Of a DNA stretch of 11,222 nt, positions 6,715 through 11,222 are shown in pieces. Source of the DNA: Prevotellaceae bacterium UBA4361 (lineage in GTDB: Bacteria > Bacteroidota > Bacteroidia > Bacteroidales > Bacteroidaceae); the NCBI GenBank assembly GCA_002393575.1, contig DGSN01000011.1, positions 15,849-27,070 on the forward strand. Direction: 5' to 3'. Positions within the stretch are counted from its first letter, which is position 1. Each line of letters begins with the position of its first letter. Position numbers and translations under genes: made by a program. The notes beneath the pieces were generated by a model. That model was not told the DNA's origin and made no database searches. It saw nothing but the letters and a program-made list of their open reading frames with translations.

Positions 6715-8889
6715 TCATTTCACGAAAATCTTCTTTCCATTTCTGATGTAGATTCCTCTCGTTGGATGATTCACGCGCTGACCATTCAAGTTGTAATAAG
6801 CATTGTCGGCATTGTGTTCTTCCTCATGCACAGCGACAATGGCTGATGGAGCTGCTAAGAAGAAGCGGTGCTGAATGGCAGGACTCCATTCGTTGCTGTT
6901 CTGCGCAATGGCACGGATGCTTATCCATTGTCCATCGTGAGGCAGGTTCTCGTTCAGATTTCCTTTGCTGTAAATGTTGGCAGATGCAGTGAGATGTCCT
7001 TGATGGTCGCCGCCAGCCCACGACACAGGAGCAAGTCCGTCAGTCGTGTAATAAACCTTTCCGTTCGATGCAAATGTCAGTTCATCGTCGCAACTCAGTG
7101 TGTCTGTGCTGATTGCCTGTCCGTTGACCAACAGTTGTGGTGCTTCAGAATGAGGATACCAGCCTTGCTTCATGAGTTGTTCCAGAAAGATTCTGCTGCG
7201 TGTTGGGAAATAATTGCTCAACAGCCGATTGCGTTCCGACATGTAGTAATTGTCCACGTCGTAGTCCTTGCCTCTCGAACTGTATGGGTGAACCACGAGT
7301 CGGTAGTCTCCCCAACGTGCTGCTTCGTCGTAAATGGCGTTCTCGATGGTGTGATACAGACTGTCCCACACCGCAACCACAGCTTTCTCCGTCAACCATC
7401 CGTCGTTCGTGAGCAGTTCGTGTGCTCGGTCCATGTAGCGATGGAGGAATTGGGGATTCTCCATCAGGTTCTGAAACACTCGCGTCGGTCTGCCCTTCGT
7501 GTTCAGTTTCAGAATGTTCTCTGTGGGTGATTCGAAAATTTGCTCTGTGTCCCAGCAAATGAAATGGAATCCCATCGGTTCGTCACCCCGTCGAGCCACG
7601 GCATACCAGTTGTGTTCGTCCCAGTCGGTGTTTCCTCCGAATTGGTTGATGAGGATGTAGTCGATGAAATTGTCCATGTCGAGCAGAGGCTCCACCGTTT
7701 CGTCCTCTTCGCCTGCTTCGTTGAGGCCTTGCAACTGATAGTAATATGCGTCATCAGCGGCATATTGTGCTATGTCGAAGAGCTGGTTCCATTTATCCAC
7801 CGTTCCTTCCGTGGCTTCGATGTGGTTGCCGCCTTCTTCTTCCTGTTTGATGACATCGTACTCGCCCTTCTTTCCGCCAAAATGTGTCTTGCAGAAAGTG
7901 TCGTCCACTCGTTCTGCAATGTTATAGAGTCCCCAATACAGCCCATTGATGAACAGATGGACATACAATCCTCGTGAGTATGCATGTCCCATCCTTCCTT
8001 GCATGTTGCGAGCCCAGAGGTCGCGGGCGTATTGGGCGTAGGTTCTGCCTGGCGAATTCCAGTGTTGCCACGAATTACCAAAGTGGCAGCGCAGCACCAG
8101 TTGGTCGAAATCCTCAGTCCTTTCGCGGTCGAAGAGGGGATAGGACAATTTTCCTGCACCGTATTCCTTCTTGAATTTCAGTCGTAGCGAGTGCTTCGGA
8201 TTCTTTTCGGGAAGACGACCGTGTCCACCATGAATACTCACACCGCAGTCTATCGTCAAGTCGTGCTCCTGGGGTCCTCCCATCAGTTCTGCCGACACGG
8301 GGCGTTCCCATCCGCGACCGATGCTGTTGCCAACTGGCGTACCTGTGTAGATGTAGATGCCTCCCGTCTCTGGGTCTGTGTCGTGGCTGAAAAAATAGTC
8401 TTTGTCGGTGACAAGCGAAAGAATCGGAATCTCCGAAAGTCCTGCAACGATGTGCGGTTGGAGCTTCTCGTCCTGTGTCATAGCGGCATTCATGTCGTAG
8501 TCCGCCTTTGCCGTTCCAGAAATCTGACAATAGCTGCCCCATTGAGTAGGGTAGCCGCTCGGTGTGCCTTGTTGGGCGAGGACAGAACTGACGAAGATGT
8601 ACGTAGCTGTCGAAACACTGGAGCTGACGACGCTGTCTTTCACTTCCACGGCTCTCAGACAAGCCGTTTTCGTCAGAACAACGGGCGACTTATAGCGTGC
8701 GCTTTGTGCTGTTGGGGTGCTGCCGTCGGTGGTGTAGTGGATTTCCGCTTCGGGGTCACTGCTGAATATCGACACCACCAGGTTCTTCCTGTCGTAAAGC
8801 CCATGCTTTTTGCTAAACGTGGGCTGAGCCTGCATCGTCCAGCATTGGAAGAGCAGGAAGAAAATCAGATATGTGAAGCGCAATTTCAT
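6715..8889 (-). CDS. Secreted CotH-kinase-like protein with chitobiase-like domains
   Basis: This exported protein has 724 residues from the ATG at 8889, whose N-terminus is a clean signal peptide (MKLRFTYLIFFLLFQCWTMQA, likely cut near residue 21). An upstream in-frame start at 9078 would bury the signal and cover the promoter, so I reject it. Domains: a chitobiase/hexosaminidase C-terminal-like module (about 22-98, IHYTTDGSTPTA); the CotH region (about 150-570) with NGLYWGLYNIAERVDD (315-330), NQFGGNTDWDEHNWYA (415-430) and FICWDTEQIF (443-452), whose acidic residues are candidates for metal/ATP binding; a second module with KVYYTTDG (611-618); and a C-terminal tail YNLNGQRVNHPTRGIYIRNG typical of secreted Prevotella-like proteins and reminiscent of sorting tails. 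CotH proteins in Bacillus phosphorylate secreted spore-coat proteins; the Bacteroidales substrate is unknown. Surface or periplasmic location is inferred. Confidence 0.85.
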   Translation of the reverse strand: MKLRFTYLIFFLLFQCWTMQAQPTFSKKHGLYDRKNLVVSIFSSDPEAEIHYTTDGSTPTAQSARYKSPVVLTKTACLRAVEVKDSVVSSSVSTATYIFVSSVLAQQGTPSGYPTQWGSYCQISGTAKADYDMNAAMTQDEKLQPHIVAGLSEIPILSLVTDKDYFFSHDTDPETGGIYIYTGTPVGNSIGRGWERPVSAELMGGPQEHDLTIDCGVSIHGGHGRLPEKNPKHSLRLKFKKEYGAGKLSYPLFDRERTEDFDQLVLRCHFGNSWQHWNSPGRTYAQYARDLWARNMQGRMGHAYSRGLYVHLFINGLYWGLYNIAERVDDTFCKTHFGGKKGEYDVIKQEEEGGNHIEATEGTVDKWNQLFDIAQYAADDAYYYQLQGLNEAGEEDETVEPLLDMDNFIDYILINQFGGNTDWDEHNWYAVARRGDEPMGFHFICWDTEQIFESPTENILKLNTKGRPTRVFQNLMENPQFLHRYMDRAHELLTNDGWLTEKAVVAVWDSLYHTIENAIYDEAARWGDYRLVVHPYSSRGKDYDVDNYYMSERNRLLSNYFPTRSRIFLEQLMKQGWYPHSEAPQLLVNGQAISTDTLSCDDELTFASNGKVYYTTDGLAPVSWAGGDHQGHLTASANIYSKGNLNENLPHDGQWISIRAIAQNSNEWSPAIQHRFFLAAPSAIVAVHEEEHNADNAYYNLNGQRVNHPTRGIYIRNGKKIFVK

Positions 8890-8948
8890 CGACGTTCTCG
8901 GTCTGTTTGATGAGTTAGGTTCTCTTTGATGGTTCCGATTGTTGTTGG

Positions 8949-8956
8949 CAAAGGTA
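8949..8956 (-). promoter_or_regulatory. -7 promoter box of the CotH-like gene
   Basis: On the - strand this reads TACCTTTG, a full match to TAnnTTTG, placed about 60 bases before the ATG at 8889. A TTTG exists further upstream (8981-8984), but at a spacing of 24 bases, longer than the usual 19-21, so the -33 box is doubtful. The box lies inside the longer reading frame and supports the shorter start. Confidence 0.55.
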
Positions 8957-9084
8957 GTGTTTTTCTTTCGCTTCTTCATCCAAATTGTGTTGCAAACTCT
9001 TTCTCTCATGTAACATCGTCCCATTTTCCTTCGAGTTTGCAAGCCAAACCCTTCGTTTCGTGGATGTTCACTTCGCAAAAGGGC

Positions 9085-9119
9085 AAAAAAAAACCTGCGG
9101 ACTTACGTCCAAGCAGGTT
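9085..9119 (-). terminator. Rho-independent terminator of the small lipoprotein gene
   Basis: On the - strand AACCTGC (9119-9113) pairs with GCAGGTT (9098-9092), and after a TT bulge GGAC (9110-9107) pairs with GTCC (9102-9099) around a four-base loop. A run of T corresponds to 9093-9085. It lies 56 bases after the lipoprotein stop codon and separates that gene from the CotH-like gene. Confidence 0.85.
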
Positions 9120-9174
9120 CCAATTCTCTCGATGGGTCGTCCGACCCACAGTAATTGTCTCGTTGAGCTCTTGA

Positions 9175-9381
9175 TTACTTAGCAACAGTCTCAGCTACTT
9201 CTGCAACTGCAGAGTCAGCAACAGCAGCAACAGTGTCAGCTGCAGCAGCAACAGTGTCAGCAACTTCTTCTACAACTGTAGAATCAACTGCTGGTTCTTC
9301 TACTACTGGCTTAGTTTCGTTACCACAAGATACGAAAGAAACTGCTGCAAGAGCTACGATTGCAAATACCAACTTTTTCAT
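9175..9381 (-). CDS. Small Ala/Val-rich lipoprotein with heptad repeats
   Basis: This 68-residue protein starts at the ATG at 9381, directly before MKKLVFAIVALAAVSFVSC; an in-frame ATG at 9411 would only add ten residues ahead of the signal. The lipobox FVSC puts the lipidated cysteine at residue 19, so the protein should be anchored in a membrane. The mature part begins GNETKPVVEEPAVD and then becomes a seven-residue periodic stretch (ADTVAAA, ADTVAAV, ADSAVAE, VAETVAK, residues 41-68) fitting a thin alanine-rich helix or coiled coil. It ends in a lysine. No enzyme domain is present. Similar low-complexity lipoproteins are common and uncharacterised in Bacteroidales. It has its own -7 box and a strong terminator, so it is a single-gene, probably well-expressed unit. 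The leader is A-rich without a Shine-Dalgarno. Function unknown. Confidence 0.88.
   Translation of the reverse strand: MKKLVFAIVALAAVSFVSCGNETKPVVEEPAVDSTVVEEVADTVAAAADTVAAVADSAVAEVAETVAK
9224..9261 (-). repeat. 21-bp-period repeat inside the lipoprotein gene
   Basis: The 17-base string GCAGCAACAGTGTCAGC occurs exactly at 9224-9240 and 9245-9261, 21 bases apart, which encodes one extra heptad of the protein. The identity at the DNA level suggests recent duplication or gene conversion of a heptad unit. Confidence 0.85.
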
Positions 9382-9434
9382 TTTACTTTTACTTTTAATT
9401 TTGTTAAACAATTGATTGCTTTCTTAAAACGCTG

Positions 9435-9442
9435 CAAATTTA
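9435..9442 (-). promoter_or_regulatory. -7 promoter box of the lipoprotein gene
   Basis: On the - strand this reads TAAATTTG, a full TAnnTTTG match, about 53 bases upstream of the ATG at 9381. The nearest TTTG upstream (9469-9472) is 26 bases away, too far for the usual -33 spacing, so the upstream box may be degenerate or absent. Confidence 0.55.
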
Positions 9443-9607
9443 CGGACTTTTCCGATACGTTGTTCTCCCAAACCCGATTTTTTTTCATTTCACAAGCATT
9501 TTTTTTACTTTTTTATGTAACTTTTCTTATTTTGTATAGAATTGAGGTGGTTTTGTATAGTTTGTTTCCGCACACAAATTTTTCACACAAATCATTTTGA
9601 GTGTTGC

Positions 9608-10741
9608 CTAAACTCTCATTAAGTCCGAAATAATGTCGTTTGAGGTGTGGATGCCCTGTTCCGTGAGGTGCATCCAGTTTCGCTCAATGCAGAGCTTTCC
9701 GCTTTCAAGGTGTGGCTGAGCATTTTCGAGCAGATAAGAAAGAAACTGCTTGCCAAAGGCAGACTCGATGTGTTGCAAATCTACTCCCTCGCAGGTCCTC
9801 AGTCCCACCATCACGCATTCATCATATTTCTGCTCCGTGTTCAGCGTCTCTCCTTCCGTGGCAAGCCTGCCCGTTTCCACACCTTTTATATATATAAGGA
9901 GGTCGTTGGCGTTCCAACTCCGTGAGTTGCCATCGTAGGAATGAGCCCCTGCACCAAAACCGTAGTACGGAATGCCGTGCCAATAGCTGGAGTTGTGGCG
10001 AGAACGTCTTTCGGGCAAGGCGAAGTTCGAAATCTCATAATGTTCAAATCCAGCTTTCTTCATGCGTTCCACCAACCTGACGTACATCTGCAAGGAGAGC
10101 TCTTCGTCAATCTCCTCAATGTCTCCTGCCTCCAACATCCGTGTGAGTGCCGTTCCTTCCTCGTACATCAACGAATAGGCACTGACGTGTTGCACCTTGA
10201 GTGACAAAGCCGTTTCGATGTCGCTTTCCCATTCTTCGAGCGTTTCTTGGGGAAAACCAAACATCAAATCCACGCTGATGTTCCCAAATCCAGCTGCCTG
10301 ACAACGTCGAACCGTATCAAATGCCTCCTGCGCCGTGTGCCGCCTTCTGATGAACTTGAGCCGTTCGTCATCGAAAGTTTGTATGCCGAAGCTCAACCTG
10401 TTCACAGGCAACTGCTTCATTCCTTGCAGGTACGTTGCGTTCACGTCGTCCGGATTGGCTTCCATCGTGATTTCCGCTCCTTCGCCAATCTGGAAACACT
10501 CAAAGACGGCATCAAAAATCTGTTGCAGTTGTTCAATACTTAATTGCGATGGAGTTCCGCCACCCAAATAAATGGTTTCAATCCTCCGTTCCTCCGCACT
10601 CAATCCTCCACTTCGCAACTCGATTTCTCGGCACAACGCCGCCACGTACCTCTCTCGCAAGGGTAGGGAAGTGGTCGAAAAGAAATCGCAGTAGATGCAT
10701 CGCGATTTGCAAAACGGAATATGTATATAAATGCCAGCCAT
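9608..10741 (-). CDS. hemW: Radical SAM heme chaperone HemW
   Basis: HemW is a cytoplasmic radical SAM protein related to coproporphyrinogen III dehydrogenase (HemN). It binds heme and delivers it to respiratory proteins rather than oxidising coproporphyrinogen. From the ATG at 10741 the protein has 377 residues, typical for HemW. The iron-sulfur motif CKSRCIYCDF has C11, C15 and C18, with F where HemN has a fourth cysteine. Further motifs are GGGTPS (60-65), EANPDD (94-99), the RLSFGIQTFDD stretch (115-125), DLMFGFPQET near 158 and HNSSYW (249-254), part of the HemW signature. The frame opens seven codons earlier, but a promoter box at 10751-10758 makes that start unusable. The gene appears monocistronic. 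No clear terminator is seen after its stop. Older annotations call such genes oxygen-independent coproporphyrinogen III oxidase. Confidence 0.95.
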   Translation of the reverse strand: MAGIYIHIPFCKSRCIYCDFFSTTSLPLRERYVAALCREIELRSGGLSAEERRIETIYLGGGTPSQLSIEQLQQIFDAVFECFQIGEGAEITMEANPDDVNATYLQGMKQLPVNRLSFGIQTFDDERLKFIRRRHTAQEAFDTVRRCQAAGFGNISVDLMFGFPQETLEEWESDIETALSLKVQHVSAYSLMYEEGTALTRMLEAGDIEEIDEELSLQMYVRLVERMKKAGFEHYEISNFALPERRSRHNSSYWHGIPYYGFGAGAHSYDGNSRSWNANDLLIYIKGVETGRLATEGETLNTEQKYDECVMVGLRTCEGVDLQHIESAFGKQFLSYLLENAQPHLESGKLCIERNWMHLTEQGIHTSNDIISDLMRV

Positions 10742-10750
10742 AATCTGTTG

Positions 10751-10758
10751 CAAAGTTA
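10751..10758 (-). promoter_or_regulatory. -7 promoter box of hemW, very close to the start codon
   Basis: On the - strand this reads TAACTTTG, a full TAnnTTTG match, ending nine bases before the ATG at 10741. Transcription would start about 4-6 bases ahead of the ATG, giving an almost leaderless mRNA. No TTTG lies at the usual -33 distance. Confidence 0.5.
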
Positions 10759-10839
10759 GCATTTATATGTTAGTTGGGGATAAGAAACTCGCTTAAATTC
10801 TGGTGCTCATAGATTTTTTTAGACCTTGATATGTGATTG

Positions 10840-10854
10840 TCATGCAGTGCATGA
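10840..10854. repeat. 15-base perfect palindrome, operator-like
   Basis: TCATGCA and TGCATGA flank a central G. The arms are perfect over seven bases, and the site lies about 85 bases upstream of the hemW -7 box. It could be a binding site for a dimeric regulator, or be part of the neighbouring repeat cluster. Only the symmetry is seen. Confidence 0.5.
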
Positions 10855-10911
10855 GGGGATTAACTGGATTGTTCTTTCGATTCAACTAAATGACCGAGGG
10901 CTCGTTATCGT

Positions 10912-10953
10912 TCAAGTGAGGGCTCGTCGAAGCTCAAACGAGCCCTCGCTTGA
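10912..10953. repeat. 16-bp-stem hairpin with an extra upstream half-copy
   Basis: TCAAGTGAGGGCTCGT (10912-10927) pairs with ACGAGCCCTCGCTTGA (10938-10953) with a single T/G wobble, around a ten-base loop. Ten bases of the left arm, GAGGGCTCGT (10918-10927), also occur as a direct repeat at 10896-10905, 22 bases upstream. No T-tract follows, so terminator activity is unlikely. Confidence 0.8.
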
Positions 10954-11037
10954 TTTACGCCGAAGGCTCGACATTTCACTTACGTCGAACTCAAGATTCA
11001 GTAGAATCAAAGAAATGACTTAGCACCAACAAAGCCG

Positions 11038-11069
11038 AGCGTCAGTGCTTCCTGACGCTGAAGGCGTCA
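11038..11069. repeat. Two overlapping, mutually exclusive hairpins
   Basis: AGCGTCAG (11038-11045) pairs with CTGACGCT (11052-11059). The right arm overlaps a second hairpin, TGACGC (11053-11058) with GCGTCA (11064-11069) around a TGAAG loop. Only one of them can form at a time. GAGCG (11037-11041) and CGCTC (11071-11075) could close an outer stem around the second form. Confidence 0.7.
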
Positions 11070-11080
11070 TCGCTCAGTAA

Positions 11081-11103
11081 CCGTAGGTCGGAACGACCTG
11101 CGG
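11081..11103. repeat. 10-bp-stem triloop hairpin
   Basis: CCGTAGGTCG pairs with CGACCTGCGG around a GAA loop. Nine pairs are Watson-Crick and the fourth is a T/G wobble. The same architecture recurs at 11200-11222. Confidence 0.8.
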
Positions 11104-11124
11104 ATGGTGAGTGTGCTGGTAAAT

Positions 11125-11178
11125 GCACTCTGAAGGAGTGCCCCAAGATGGTATAGATGGGCGACTCCTTCAGAGTCG
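11125..11178. repeat. Pair of hairpins that are inverted copies of each other
   Basis: GCACTC (11125-11130) pairs with GAGTGC (11136-11141) around TGAAG. CGACTC (11162-11167) pairs with GAGTCG (11173-11178) around CTTCA, the complement of TGAAG. The 13-base string ACTCTGAAGGAGT (11127-11139) is exactly complementary to 11164-11176, so the two hairpins can also pair with each other to form one long stem. Confidence 0.8.
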
Positions 11179-11199
11179 ATATAGCTGACACGCTGCTAT

Positions 11200-11222
11200 C
11201 CGGGGGTGCTTTGCACCCTCGG
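11200..11222. repeat. 10-bp-stem triloop hairpin at the window edge
   Basis: CCGGGGGTGC pairs with GCACCCTCGG around a TTT loop, with a G/T wobble at the fourth pair. It has the same length, loop size and wobble position as the hairpin at 11081-11103, despite different inner bases. Confidence 0.8.

Larger units (their letters stand above)
10742..11222. other. Gene-free region: hemW upstream DNA and hairpin cluster
   Basis: I see no credible gene in these 481 bases. The only open frame (65 codons from 10826, TTG start) has no family resemblance and runs through the hairpins. The left part holds the hemW promoter and a 15-base palindrome. From about 10890 to the window end the DNA is packed with inverted repeats, listed separately, at intervals of roughly 10-30 bases. 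The G+C content rises compared with other intergenic gaps in the window. Confidence 0.7.

Noticed and set aside
8191..8910. 239-codon open frame antisense to the CotH-like gene
   Set aside because: The sense strand encodes a coherent signal peptide and domains. The antisense product has no motif and is rich in Cys, Arg and His.
8890..9078. 63-codon N-terminal extension of the CotH-like protein
   Set aside because: It would place charged residues before a clear signal peptide and run across a perfect TAnnTTTG promoter box at 8949-8956.
9531..9563. + strand promoter (TTTG ... TATAGTTTG)
   Set aside because: The -7 box has three instead of two bases between TA and TTTG, and no + strand gene follows; it would only produce RNA antisense to hemW.
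10826..11023. 65-codon + strand open frame
   Set aside because: TTG start, no ribosome-binding or promoter signal fitting it, no family resemblance, and it runs through the 16-bp hairpin.
10890..11222. CRISPR array
   Set aside because: The cluster consists of different palindromes with related architecture; there are no identical direct repeats with regular unique spacers and no cas genes.

Overview
The window looks like chromosomal DNA from a member of the Bacteroidales, most likely a Prevotella-like organism. The evidence is: (i) promoter boxes of the Bacteroidetes primary-sigma type (TAnnTTTG near -7, TTTG near -33) in front of several genes; (ii) A-rich leaders with almost no Shine-Dalgarno sites; (iii) proteins with a Bacteroidales look, including an orphan ECF sigma factor, a secreted CotH protein with chitobiase-like domains and a YNLNGQRV...GIYI.NGKK tail, and a small Ala/Val/Glu lipoprotein. 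The genus is inferred from protein style, not from a search.

Layout, left to right. Positions 1-147 hold an AT-rich array of about 2.5 tandem 49-bp units. An intact GxxExxY-family gene (PD-(D/E)XK nuclease fold) follows on the + strand, and behind it lies an inverted copy of the 30-nt core of the array. Next on the + strand come prfC (release factor 3), another copy of the 30-nt core, a YrdC/TsaC-type threonylcarbamoyl-AMP synthase, a ClC chloride channel/transporter with a CBS pair, and fmt (methionyl-tRNA formyltransferase). The synthase, ClC and fmt genes are tightly spaced and probably co-transcribed. An ECF sigma factor with its own promoter and a strong terminator closes the + strand block.

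The right half is on the - strand. It carries a secreted CotH-kinase-like protein, a 68-residue lipoprotein with heptad repeats and a strong terminator, and hemW (radical SAM heme chaperone). Each has a consensus -7 box upstream. The last ~480 bases contain no convincing gene but hold a dense cluster of hairpins, some of which share loop sequences or covary in their stems.

Most genes are housekeeping and translation-linked: RF3 recycles release factors, TsaC starts tRNA t6A synthesis and Fmt formylates initiator tRNA. The two non-ordinary regions are the repeat-flanked GxxExxY locus at the left edge and the structured hairpin cluster at the right edge.
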